58,387 bases of DNA from Desulfobacteraceae bacterium (GTDB lineage Bacteria > Desulfobacterota > Desulfobacteria > Desulfobacterales > Desulfosalsimonadaceae), in contig JAABSH010000019.1 of NCBI GenBank assembly GCA_011390465.1, positions 1 to 58,387 on the forward strand, read 5' to 3'. Below the pieces are notes generated by a model. The model was not told where the DNA came from. It ran no database searches and was given only the letters and a program-made list of their open reading frames with translations. Numbering within the stretch: the first letter of the stretch is position 1; every line of letters starts with the position of its first letter. This document shows, one piece after another, positions 7,587 to 15,637 of this stretch. The position numbers and the translations under genes were made by a program.

Positions 7587-7766
7587 ATGAAAAAAATAGT
7601 CATTTCAGAGCAGCATTTCGCAGATTCTCAGCAGGGGCGTCTTCTGAAGGAATGCCTAAGAACGCTGTTTCCTGAATGTGAAATCGAAATTCAAAAAAAT
7701 GCATCTGCAGATAATCCGGATAACGAAATACAAGATAATAGTGCTAAACAGCGGTTCACCATGTGA
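7587..7766 (+). CDS. Small hypothetical protein
   Basis: A 59-residue protein, MKKIVISEQHFADSQQG onward, of no family I know. The start at 7587 is preceded by AAAGGAGA seven bases away; the frame also extends upstream without a ribosome site. It could be a small stress or regulatory protein. It borders a decayed phosphorylase gene, so some truncation is possible. Confidence 0.45.
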   Translation: MKKIVISEQHFADSQQGRLLKECLRTLFPECEIEIQKNASADNPDNEIQDNSAKQRFTM

Positions 7767-7895
7767 AAAAATAGAAAAAAACTATTCCCGTGCTTTGTTT
7801 TTTTGCTTCTGATGATTTTCAACGAATCGGGGAATGACAGAGATAACATCCGCTTTTTACCACAGAAGTCGGAGTGAGGCACTTTTCTGGAGCCA

Positions 7896-8175
7896 ATGGG
7901 TCTTACGCTCGTTTTTGTCCGCCGGTTTGCCACTTATAAAAGGGCTCTGCTGATCTTTCAGGATCTGGAGCGTCTTAAAAAAACATTTTCAGGACCTGAT
8001 CAACCTGGCCCACAATCTGCAGTTTGGCGGCAGAATTGCCTTTGTGGAAGATTACGGTGAACAATTGGCCCAGTACCTAGTGTATGGTGTTGAGATATGG
8101 CTGAATACCCCCCTGCCTTCTTTTGAGGCCTGCGGGACGAGCGGCATGAAAGCATCCCCGAATTTAAGTATACTG
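7896..8175 (+). pseudogene. Decayed alpha-glucan phosphorylase (glgP-type) fragment
   Basis: Two pieces of a glycogen/alpha-glucan phosphorylase survive. Frame 1 (from 7896) encodes VRRFATYKRALLIFQDLERL. After a run of seven A at about 7977-7983 the frame shifts, and frame 2 reads GGRIAFVEDYGEQLAQYLV and then TSGMKAS, the end of the pyridoxal-phosphate region. In intact enzymes these blocks lie further apart, so internal sequence is also missing. The front two thirds and the C-terminus are gone. The remnant runs up to the start of the BCCT gene and is non-functional. Confidence 0.75.
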
Positions 8176-8191
8176 GCAGCAAGGATTACCA

Positions 8192-9895
8192 ATGAAAAAT
8201 ATCACAAGCGGTATTCCCACTTTTTTCAGCAGATTGCTTGGGGATGTGGGCACGGTCTTTTACATCTCGGTATTCATCATCGCCACCTTCGTGGCAGTTG
8301 CGGCGTCCAGGCCTGAGTTGGTTGAGCAGGTGGCCCAGCAGGTCCTGGATGCCACCGCCACCAACGTCGGCTGGCTCTACCTTCTGGCCACCAGCGCCTT
8401 TGTTGTTTTCACCCTTAGCATTGCCTTTTCCAAATTCGGCAAACTCCGCCTCGGTCCTGATGGCGAACCGCCGGAATTCTCTTTTCCCAGCTGGCTGGCC
8501 ATGATTTTTTCCGGCGGCATGGGGGTCGGTCTGGTGTTCTGGGGTGTTGCCGAACCCATGATGCACTTCACTGATCCGCCCCTGGGCATTGAGGATCCCC
8601 GCACTGTTGAAGCGGCCCAGATGGGCATGCGGTATGCCTTTTTTCACTGGGGGCTGCACCAGTGGGCAAATTTTGCCGTGGTGGGTCTTGCCATCGCCTA
8701 TGTCCGCTTCCGCCACAACAGCTACGGACTGATCAGCGAAACCTTGCGGCCTCTGCTTGGCACCATGGTTGATCGGGGCTGGGGCAAGGCCATCGACACC
8801 CTGGCCGTGGTCTCAACTATTTTTGGCGTTGCCACCACCCTCGGTCTCGGCACACTCCAGATTAACAGCGGCTTGTCACAGCTGGCTGATATCCCCTATG
8901 ACTTCACCTCACAATTCATGATCATCGGCGGGGTGGGCGGACTCTTTATGATCTCGGCGCTCACCCCGCTTGACAAAGGCATCCGCCTCCTCAGCAACGC
9001 AAACATGGGGCTGGCCACCCTGCTTCTGCTGTTTGTGCTCACCTTTGGACCCACGGCATTTATCTTCGCGGTGATGACCCAGACCCTGGGCGAATATCTG
9101 GGCAACATCATCGAAATGAGTCTGGTGACCACCCCCTACTCCAGCGAGCACTGGGTGGAACAATGGACCATGTTCTACTGGGCGTGGGGCCTCAGTTGGG
9201 CACCTTTCGTGGGCAGTTTTATCGCCCGTGTCTCCCGGGGCCGGACCATCCGCGAGTTTGTCCTTGGAGTGATGATCGTGCCGGTTGCCCTCAGCATGCT
9301 CTGGTTCTCAGCCTTTGGGGGGTCTGCCATTTTTTTTGAACTAAACAACCAGGCCGGCATCGCTGATGCCGTGGCCGTAGAGTCACCGGCCGGCCTCTAT
9401 GTCTTGCTGAACCAACTCCCGGGCGGCGGCTTCCTGGCTATTGGTGCTATTTTGCTGGTGGCCATGTTCGTTATCACCTCCGCCGACTCTGCCACCTTTG
9501 TCCTCGGCATGTTCACCTCAAAGGGCGTACTTAACCCGAACCGATTAGTCCGCATCCTGTGGGGAGGGCTGCAGCTGCTTGTGGCTGCTGTGCTGTTGCT
9601 CAGCGGCGGGCTCTATGGTTTGCGCACCGTCTCCATCATTGCGGCGTTTCCCTTCATGCTGATCATGGTGCTCATGACCATCTCGCTCTATAAAGATTTG
9701 GCCCTGGAGTTCAGACGGCGCGAAAAGAAGGAGCATTTACTGGCAACCCGGATTGAAAATATGCTGCTCAGGGAATCAGAGCGTGAAGAGGAACGGCTGG
9801 CCAAGCTGGAGAGTCATCCGGACACCCCGGAAAAGGCGGAGATTGAAGAGGAGGAAGAAAGCTCTGAAAAGCCGCCGCCAATCAGCCCCGATTAA
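8192..9895 (+). CDS. BCCT-family transporter (betaine/choline/carnitine type)
   Basis: The 567-residue protein has about twelve membrane helices and the family signature WTMFYWAWGLSWAPFVG around residues 325-341. Other markers are a Gly-rich GGMGVGLVFWG segment and FFHWGLHQW. BCCT carriers move quaternary-amine compatible solutes such as glycine betaine or choline, driven by Na+ or H+, and respond to osmotic stress. A long charged, Glu-rich cytoplasmic tail (about 510-567) could act as an osmosensing or oligomerisation segment. The start ATG has AAGGA upstream and sits right after the glgP remnant. GC content is higher than in the neighbouring small genes, consistent with separate arrival. 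The exact substrate cannot be told. Confidence 0.9.
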   Translation: MKNITSGIPTFFSRLLGDVGTVFYISVFIIATFVAVAASRPELVEQVAQQVLDATATNVGWLYLLATSAFVVFTLSIAFSKFGKLRLGPDGEPPEFSFPSWLAMIFSGGMGVGLVFWGVAEPMMHFTDPPLGIEDPRTVEAAQMGMRYAFFHWGLHQWANFAVVGLAIAYVRFRHNSYGLISETLRPLLGTMVDRGWGKAIDTLAVVSTIFGVATTLGLGTLQINSGLSQLADIPYDFTSQFMIIGGVGGLFMISALTPLDKGIRLLSNANMGLATLLLLFVLTFGPTAFIFAVMTQTLGEYLGNIIEMSLVTTPYSSEHWVEQWTMFYWAWGLSWAPFVGSFIARVSRGRTIREFVLGVMIVPVALSMLWFSAFGGSAIFFELNNQAGIADAVAVESPAGLYVLLNQLPGGGFLAIGAILLVAMFVITSADSATFVLGMFTSKGVLNPNRLVRILWGGLQLLVAAVLLLSGGLYGLRTVSIIAAFPFMLIMVLMTISLYKDLALEFRRREKKEHLLATRIENMLLRESEREEERLAKLESHPDTPEKAEIEEEEESSEKPPPISPD

Positions 9896-9900
9896 GACTC

Positions 9901-9934
9901 CACCCATCCCTGTGCCCAGTGGCAGAGATGGGTG
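9901..9934 (+). terminator. Inverted repeat after the BCCT gene
   Basis: CACCCATC (9901-9908) pairs with GATGGGTG (9927-9934) across an 18-base loop, six bases after the stop codon. There is no clean T run, so this is a possible terminator only. Confidence 0.35.
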
Positions 9935-10033
9935 CCAAGCCACGTCTCTCCTTTTGATTTGGCATGTGTAGACTGAAAATGACAATCAAAGGTTTGCTAT
10001 CATTCCATTTTGCCAAACAGGCCTGGAAAAAGA

Positions 10034-10062
10034 TCATATATGACCACAGGGTAAATATGACC
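10034..10062. promoter_or_regulatory. Paired palindromic sites upstream of the DUF2141 gene
   Basis: The perfect palindrome TCATATATGA (10034-10043) is followed by GGTAAATATGACC (10050-10062) and a T6 run. This is the same order as at 2319-2348. It is probably a binding site for the regulator shared with the BON operon. Confidence 0.5.
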
Positions 10063-10093
10063 TTTTTTATAGCTGTCGGGGACTATTTCATAA

Positions 10094-10269
10094 AAAGGGG
10101 GTAGTCATTTAGCTCCTCCTGGTTAACTTTGCCCCCAGTTATAGCCAAATGTAACATCCTTTCCTATGAAAATACTGCACAAATTCGCGATATGTGTTGG
10201 GAAAATCAGCAACTTTTTTAGCCATGCTCCGGAGCATACCACAGGAGGAGCTAAATGACTACCCCCTTT
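10094..10269. mobile_element. 176-bp MITE with 28-bp terminal inverted repeats
   Basis: The arms at 10094-10121 and 10242-10269 are perfect 28-base inverted repeats; each begins AAAGGGGGTAGTC read inward. The exact pentamer CATAA flanks the element on both sides (10089-10093 and 10270-10274), a clean 5-bp target duplication. The interior holds no gene but has a palindrome, ATGCTCCGGAGCAT. It is a non-autonomous element mobilised by a transposase elsewhere. Its ends do not match the IS at 15638-17539. Confidence 0.9.
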
Positions 10270-10343
10270 CATAAATATTCTTTTAATCTTAATATGATTA
10301 AAAATCAGGAGGATAAAACATACGACACTGAATATTGGAAAGC

Positions 10344-10359
10344 TGGTACAAAAATTGAA
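10344..10359 (+). promoter_or_regulatory. Candidate sigma-54-like promoter of the DUF2141 gene
   Basis: TGGTACAAAAATTGAA corresponds to the box at 2450-2465, with the -24-like TGG and TTGAA at the -12-like position. Spacing to the upstream dyads is 101 bases once the 181-bp MITE plus duplication is removed. The assignment is tentative because of the -12 mismatch. Confidence 0.35.
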
Positions 10360-10389
10360 TATATCTAAAGGTAATGAACAGGTTAATCG

Positions 10390-10409
10390 CCCGGAAAAAG
10401 TATTCCGGG
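10390..10409 (+). promoter_or_regulatory. 5'-leader hairpin
   Basis: CCCGGAA pairs with TTCCGGG around a six-base loop, 46 bases before the DUF2141 start. It matches the hairpin at 2495-2514 with different but compensating stem bases. Confidence 0.45.
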
Positions 10410-10455
10410 AATGACGAAAAAAATTACACCAAAGTAAAGGGAGGAAATTATTACC

Positions 10456-11094
10456 ATGAGTACGACAGGTCTAATCATTCTTATCGTAGTGTTGGTCTTA
10501 GTGTTCGGCAGGGGAGGCGTTTACTATTGGAGGAAAGGTCAGCCAAAAATTCGATTGCGATCCACAGTTGTAAGGAAAGTCATAACCGGAGCGCAACTAT
10601 TAAATCAGCGATATTCTCCATGGGACCGTAAAATAAGGGTTCGCAAGGAGATTCGATGGGTGGCATTTCTTGCCGTGCTGATTTTCTTGAATATTTCCGC
10701 CATTGCTGCCGCCCAATCCTCATGCCCGGGAATTCACGTGAAAATTCCGAACATAAAAAACAATACCGGAAATATAGCCTGTGGAATTTTCGAATCACCC
10801 GAGGGTTTTCCCAAGAAATTTCTGGGTTCGGCAACGGTGGTTATAATAAAGAAAATTCTGGATACAAAAGCGCAATGCAACTTTTCGGATATCCCGCCGG
10901 GAACCTATGGGATCGCCGTTATCCATGATGAGAATATGAACGGCAAGCTCGACACCAATTGGATAGGTCTTCCCACGGAAGGCTACGGCTTTTCAAATAC
11001 GACCATTGACGAATTCGGCGCTCCTGCTTTTTCTGCTGCCAAGTTCCGTTACGACGGGCAGAATCTTAATCTGAGTATTAAATTGGCATACTGA
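10456..11094 (+). CDS. DUF2141-domain protein with a fused DUF3309-like membrane leader
   Basis: The last 120 of 212 residues form a DUF2141 domain, with HDENMNGKLDTNWIGLP and EGYGFSN near the end, a fold found in exported proteins of unknown role. Ahead of it is a Sec-type signal segment (about 68-88, ending in AIAAAQ). The first 30 residues (TGLIILIVVLVLVFG) resemble the tiny DUF3309 membrane protein, usually a separate gene. The frame is continuous, so this may be a true fusion, or a small gene that lost its stop and reads into the secreted protein. GGGAGG precedes the ATG. Shared upstream sites suggest co-control with the BON operon. Confidence 0.7.
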   Translation: MSTTGLIILIVVLVLVFGRGGVYYWRKGQPKIRLRSTVVRKVITGAQLLNQRYSPWDRKIRVRKEIRWVAFLAVLIFLNISAIAAAQSSCPGIHVKIPNIKNNTGNIACGIFESPEGFPKKFLGSATVVIIKKILDTKAQCNFSDIPPGTYGIAVIHDENMNGKLDTNWIGLPTEGYGFSNTTIDEFGAPAFSAAKFRYDGQNLNLSIKLAY

Positions 11095-11339
11095 AATTCC
11101 GACTATTTTTCACAATAAAATAGCTCCGCGATCCGGGTCGGACTCCACCAACGAAAAGGCCATCAGGATACTGCTGATGGCTGAAATCAACCCGGCGTCC
11201 AAGAGTCGTGCGTCCATCCCAGTTCCTTTCCTTGCTGAGCCTCTGGTAAAAACAGATCGGTCATCCACTACATATTATTCACCTTCAAAATACAAGATGG
11301 ACCCTATTTTATTTTCCAACATTTATCTTTACCATAATC

Positions 11340-11476
11340 AACAAATAGTGAAAACGGAAGGACAGTCATGTGCGGACATAAAAGGGGCCGATGTCGTTTT
11401 CCTTTCCGTCATGATCGTTCAAAAAGACTCCATGGAAGCCGTGGTGGCAAGATGCCGTGAATTCGACGATGGTTGA
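11340..11476 (+). pseudogene. Remnant of a third DUF4070-type radical SAM gene (B12-binding domain piece)
   Basis: The frame ending at 11476 reads ADVVFLSVMIVQKDSMEAVV. This matches ADALFISAMIVQRESFIKVV in the cobalamin-binding domain of the next gene and the same place in the gene at 4364. A stop follows within about 13 residues, and nothing of the radical SAM core remains. The upstream part of the open frame (from 11177) shows no recognisable similarity. It is a decayed duplicate lying directly before its intact relative. Confidence 0.6.
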
Positions 11477-11515
11477 TCAAGAATAAAAACAATAAAAATT
11501 TAATGGAGGTCAGCG

Positions 11516-13048
11516 ATGAAGCCAAGCAGAACGAAACCTATCCGTATTTTGTTGGTCTATCCGGAAATACCCCAGAACACTTTCTGGAGTTACAGCCATT
11601 CCCTTCCGTTTATCAATAAAAAAAGTTCCATTGCGCCGCTGGGCTTAATAACGCTGGCAAGCCTTTTTCCTCCTCAATATGAGCTGAAATTAATTGATAT
11701 GAATGTGGAACGGTTAAAGGATAAAGATTTAAAATGGGCTGACGCCTTATTTATTTCAGCCATGATTGTTCAAAGAGAATCTTTTATCAAGGTGGTTGAA
11801 CGCGGCAAACAATTTCCCTTGATTATTGTTGCCGGAGGACCCTATCCGACCTCAAGTTGGGAAGAGATACAAGGTGTTGATCATTTAATACTTGGAGAAG
11901 CAGAAGATATCTTAGCCCATTTTTTAACGGATCTGGAAAACGGCGTTGCCTCAAAAAAATACGCGGCTGAAAATCGGCCCGATCTATCGAATACACTCGT
12001 TCCCCGTTTTGATTTATTAAAAATGAATGCCTACGGGTCCATGTCCGTTCAATACTCGCGAGGTTGTCCTTTTAAATGCGAATTCTGTGATATCTGGAAA
12101 GTTTATGGAAATAAACCGCGATTAAAAACAGCGGCCAATCTGATATCGGAATTAGAAACGTTATATGAACTTGGCTGGCGAGGAGCGGTGTTTCTTGTTG
12201 ATGATAATTTTATCGGCAACAAACGTCGTTTAAAGGAAGAACTCATGCCACAGCTTATTGAGTGGCAAAAAAACCGTAGTTATCCTTTTCGATTTTATAC
12301 CGAAGCAAGCATTAATATGGCGGATGATGATGATCTGCTCAGGGATATGCAACTTTCCGGTTTTAATCAAGTGTTTATAGGCATTGAAACGCCTTGCGTA
12401 CAATCCTTGCAGGAAACGGGCAAAACCCAGAATTTAAAAGGTGATATTCCGACTGCCGTGGCCAAAATCCAAAGCTATGGTATGGAAGTTATGGGGGGGT
12501 TCATTCTGGGCTTTGATAATGATCCTGATGATATTTTTAGCCGAATGTGTACGTTCATAGATGAACTCGCCATACCCACTGCCATGGTAGGCATTCTTAT
12601 CGCTCTTCCGGGCACTCAATTATATCAACGCCTGGAAAGAGAAGGACGGATAATTAAAAGTACTTCGGGCAACAACACGCATTGTCTGGAGACCAATTTT
12701 ATTACCCGTATGGATAAAACACAATTAAAAGTAGGCTACCAGGAAGTATTGGAAAATATTTATGATAAACGTCTTAAACGTTATTTTGATCGCTGCAACA
12801 GACTGCTTGACAATATCGGTGAACAATCTTTTGTTAACCGAAAAATACATTGGGCGGAAATTAAAATGGGAATTAAATCATTGATTCGCCAACCATTAAC
12901 TTCTTATGGCTATCAATACCTGAAATTCTTAGGCCGCAATCTGCTGAAAAATAATAAAAACTTCGCTGAGACAGTGCGTATGGGAATTCTTGGACATCAT
13001 CTTCATATGATTACGCGTCAAACATTGGCTTCAAAGGAAGATAAATAA
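11516..13048 (+). CDS. B12-binding radical SAM protein, DUF4070 type (paralogue 2)
   Basis: The 510-residue enzyme has the same layout as the gene at 4364: a cobalamin-binding domain (about 1-150), a radical SAM core with Cys184, Cys188 and Cys191 in CPFKCEFC, and a DUF4070-like C-terminus. GGAGG lies six bases before the ATG. Base composition is AT-richer than paralogue 1, and an attC site follows 71 bases after the stop, the place it would have if this gene were itself an integron cassette. The reaction is probably radical C-methylation or a related SAM/B12 reaction; the substrate is unknown. Confidence 0.85.
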   Translation: MKPSRTKPIRILLVYPEIPQNTFWSYSHSLPFINKKSSIAPLGLITLASLFPPQYELKLIDMNVERLKDKDLKWADALFISAMIVQRESFIKVVERGKQFPLIIVAGGPYPTSSWEEIQGVDHLILGEAEDILAHFLTDLENGVASKKYAAENRPDLSNTLVPRFDLLKMNAYGSMSVQYSRGCPFKCEFCDIWKVYGNKPRLKTAANLISELETLYELGWRGAVFLVDDNFIGNKRRLKEELMPQLIEWQKNRSYPFRFYTEASINMADDDDLLRDMQLSGFNQVFIGIETPCVQSLQETGKTQNLKGDIPTAVAKIQSYGMEVMGGFILGFDNDPDDIFSRMCTFIDELAIPTAMVGILIALPGTQLYQRLEREGRIIKSTSGNNTHCLETNFITRMDKTQLKVGYQEVLENIYDKRLKRYFDRCNRLLDNIGEQSFVNRKIHWAEIKMGIKSLIRQPLTSYGYQYLKFLGRNLLKNNKNFAETVRMGILGHHLHMITRQTLASKEDK

Positions 13049-13119
13049 GCACAATGTTCAGGAAAAGAAAAGGACCAGAAAATATTAGAATTGCTTAAAA
13101 ATATGTTTAAGGAATAGGT

Positions 13120-13207
13120 GCTTAACCACCGGCCCAACCAGACGCCGGACATAATGCGGTTTTTTAGCGGACGTCCTTGGCGGCGCTGGTTAGCCGGGAC
13201 ATTAGCT
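13120..13207 (+). other. Integron attC site 1
   Basis: R'' is GCTTAAC at 13120-13126. The L'' arm CCGGCCCAACCAGACGCCG (13129-13147) pairs with the L' arm CGGCGCTGGTTAGCCGG (13181-13197). L'' carries extra unpaired bases, the hallmark of folded attC strands. R' is ATTAGCT (13201-13207), where GTTAGCT is expected, so the crossover base is mutated. The site shares most of its sequence with site 2 at 17867-17955. Confidence 0.75.
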
Positions 13208-13229
13208 CTCCAGAAAAAAAGGAGGTAAA

Positions 13230-15488
13230 ATGACACAACTTCCCGCCCGCTCAGCGTGGACCTGGCTGCGAGAGCACTGGCTCAACCTGCGCCGAATCCG
13301 TTTCTGGCTTGCCGCCGTAGCCATCCTATACACGCTTGTTGGTTTTCTCGTTCTGCCCTGGGTAGCAACCAGGTTTGCGGTCAATACGTTAGCGGACGAT
13401 CTCGGTCGCGAACTGCGCATCGGGACCGTTCACACCAATCCGTTCACGCTCACCCTCGAGGTCAAAGATCTCGCTCTGGACGACGTCGATGGCCAGGGAC
13501 TCATTGGCTTCGAGCGCCTGTTCGTCGACTTGGCGTGGTTCAGCCTGTTCAAATGGACGGCAGTCATACCCACGGCGCGCCTGGAAGGCGCCCGCTTGCA
13601 CGAGGAACAGTTTGATTCGGGGGAGACGCGTTTCACCCGTCTGCTGTCCGAGTTCCAACGCCGGCCGCTGCCACTTGACGGGCCGGAGGGGGCCATCATT
13701 CGGCCCGAACAGACCGGCCCAACTGTGCCGATCGCGCTCCACGATATCGACTTCTCGCTTGACGATTTCATCCTTGCCGACGACGCCGTCTCTCCGTTTC
13801 AGGTCAGCGGTCGATTCGAGCTGGGCGGGGAATTCGCCTTCGACGGTAAAGTCCAGCTACTGCCCGGGCTCGACCTCGCCGGCACGCTCGATGTCGATGG
13901 TCTGGCGCTCGCGCTGGCGGAACCTTTTGCCCAGCGCTTCGCGCACGTTCGTGTCGACAGCGGCAGCCTGAGCACCGAAGGCGAGCTGCGCAGCAGCCCT
14001 GGCGACCCGCTGACCTACGCCGGCAGTGCCCGGATCGATGAACTGGACATTGGCGAACGCGAGGGTGGCGAGGAAGTCTTGGGCTGGCAGGCGCTGGCCA
14101 TCGATGAAATCGATTTTCGTCTCGGAGAGCGTTTGCTCGAGTTGTCGGTCATCCGGATCGATCAGCCATCCGCCCGGGTGTTCATCGCCGAGGACCGCGG
14201 CACGAATTTGGGCGAATTACTGGTCGAGCAGCCCGCCGCCCCGGAAGCGTTGCCGGAAGATGAGACCGAACCGTTCGATATCCTGATCGCCGGCGTCCGC
14301 CTCGACGGTGGTGTATTGGCCTTTACGGACCGTTCTCTGCCGCTGCCGTTCGCCACGCGCGTGCAGAAGCTCAGGGGCGGCATCTCACGGCTTTCGCCCG
14401 GACAGGAAGAGCCGGCGCGGGTTGATCTGGAAGGACAGGTCGCAGATTACGGCCAGACCCGGATCAACGGGGAACTGAATCCGTGGAACCCGCTCAGCAG
14501 CACGCAGTTTGATCTCGTCTTCGAGAACATGGATATCCCGGAGTTGACACCCTATGCGGTCCAGTTCCTCGGCCGCCGGATCGCCACAGGCCGTATGGAC
14601 CTCGATCTCGGCTACGTGCTGGACGACGGCCGTCTCGACGCCAGCAACCACATGGTCCTGCGCGACCTGAAGCTGGGTGAACGCTTCGAACACCCGGGCG
14701 CGACGGACCTGCCGATTGGTCTGGCCATCGCGTTGCTCAAGGATAGCGACGGTGTGATCACCGTCGATATACCAGTTCAGGGTAACGTCAACGATCCCAA
14801 GTTCTCCTTCGGGCCGGCGATTCGACAGGCGCTCACGGATATGCTGCAAGGCATTATCAGTTCGCCGTTCAGTCTGTTGGCCAGCCTCGTCGGCGGCGAC
14901 CCCGACGAACTCGCGAAGGTGGCCTTCACCCCAGGTTCCAGAGAGGTCGAACCACCGCAACGCAAAGGCCTTGACCAACTGCGCGCCGCTCTCGGCAAAC
15001 GGCCCGAACTCGCGCTCGAACTCCCCGCACCGTATGCACCGGACGCCGACCGTCCGGCGCTCCAGCGGCAACGTGCCCGGGCCGCCATGGTCGAGCGGCT
15101 GGACCAGGCGGGCATCGACGTCGTCAACCCGAGCCTGAAGGCCGCCGCAACCAGCGAGACGGTGGAAGCGATGTTTGCCGATCTGTATCCACAGCGGGCG
15201 CTCGCCGATGTCCGCGAACGCTTCACCAAGGCAGAAGAAGATGAGGCGCCGGAATTCGACGCCGCAGCGTACCGCGAACACCTTGCCACTGAAGTGACTG
15301 CCGCCCAGACCGTCACCGAAGATGACCTCGAAGCGTTGGCGCAAGCCCGTACCGACGCCGTCCGCACTTTCATCCTGGGCGAGGGCGACGCCCCGACGAT
15401 CGAGCCCGATCGCTTACGGTCGGTGGCACCCATTGAAGTCGAGGCCAATGGCGCGGTCATCCTGGAAATCGGTCTCGCCGCCGACTGA
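13230..15488 (+). CDS. DUF748 (AsmA/TamB-like) envelope protein, cassette-borne
   Basis: The 752-residue protein has one N-terminal membrane helix (about 26-48). A long beta-rich region follows, with repeats like RIGTVHTNPFTLTLEVKDL and GVLAFTDRSLPLPF, typical of DUF748 proteins in the AsmA-like group. These span the periplasm and may help lipid transport or outer-membrane upkeep. It is shorter than the roughly 1,000-residue members I know. AAGGAGGT precedes the ATG perfectly. GC content is far above that of the flanking genes and codon use differs, resembling GC-rich gammaproteobacteria, so it is probably a transferred gene. It sits in an integron cassette, an unusual place for so long a structural gene. 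Confidence 0.8.
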   Translation: MTQLPARSAWTWLREHWLNLRRIRFWLAAVAILYTLVGFLVLPWVATRFAVNTLADDLGRELRIGTVHTNPFTLTLEVKDLALDDVDGQGLIGFERLFVDLAWFSLFKWTAVIPTARLEGARLHEEQFDSGETRFTRLLSEFQRRPLPLDGPEGAIIRPEQTGPTVPIALHDIDFSLDDFILADDAVSPFQVSGRFELGGEFAFDGKVQLLPGLDLAGTLDVDGLALALAEPFAQRFAHVRVDSGSLSTEGELRSSPGDPLTYAGSARIDELDIGEREGGEEVLGWQALAIDEIDFRLGERLLELSVIRIDQPSARVFIAEDRGTNLGELLVEQPAAPEALPEDETEPFDILIAGVRLDGGVLAFTDRSLPLPFATRVQKLRGGISRLSPGQEEPARVDLEGQVADYGQTRINGELNPWNPLSSTQFDLVFENMDIPELTPYAVQFLGRRIATGRMDLDLGYVLDDGRLDASNHMVLRDLKLGERFEHPGATDLPIGLAIALLKDSDGVITVDIPVQGNVNDPKFSFGPAIRQALTDMLQGIISSPFSLLASLVGGDPDELAKVAFTPGSREVEPPQRKGLDQLRAALGKRPELALELPAPYAPDADRPALQRQRARAAMVERLDQAGIDVVNPSLKAAATSETVEAMFADLYPQRALADVRERFTKAEEDEAPEFDAAAYREHLATEVTAAQTVTEDDLEALAQARTDAVRTFILGEGDAPTIEPDRLRSVAPIEVEANGAVILEIGLAAD

Positions 15489-15632
15489 GAAGCAGCGTCA
15501 GGGGACTCGGTCGAGCCCGGCCGAGGGGTAATAGGGGGCAGCAGTGGGTCTCTCCTCTATTGCTCCCTTGCATGCAGCCGACCTGAACTCCGCTGCGCTC
15601 CGCACAGGCGCTGATGCAAACCATTATCTGTC

Positions 15633-15637
15633 TTTAA
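15633..15637. repeat. Target-site duplication TTTAA, left copy
   Basis: TTTAA borders the left end of the insertion sequence and recurs at 17540-17544 on the right. This fixes both ends of the element and shows a complete, fairly recent insertion. Confidence 0.85.

Larger units (their letters stand above)
9935..10455. other. Gene-free control region split by a MITE
   Basis: No gene is seen. The stretch contains the paired dyads (10034-10062), a 176-bp MITE with its target duplication (10089-10274), a promoter-like box (10344-10359) and a leader hairpin (10390-10409), all upstream of the DUF2141 gene. Without the MITE the layout matches the region ahead of the BON operon almost base for base in spacing. 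Confidence 0.6.

Noticed and set aside
13230-15488. The DUF748 gene as part of the host core genome
   Set aside because: Its GC content and codon use differ sharply from both flanks, and it lies between attC sites.
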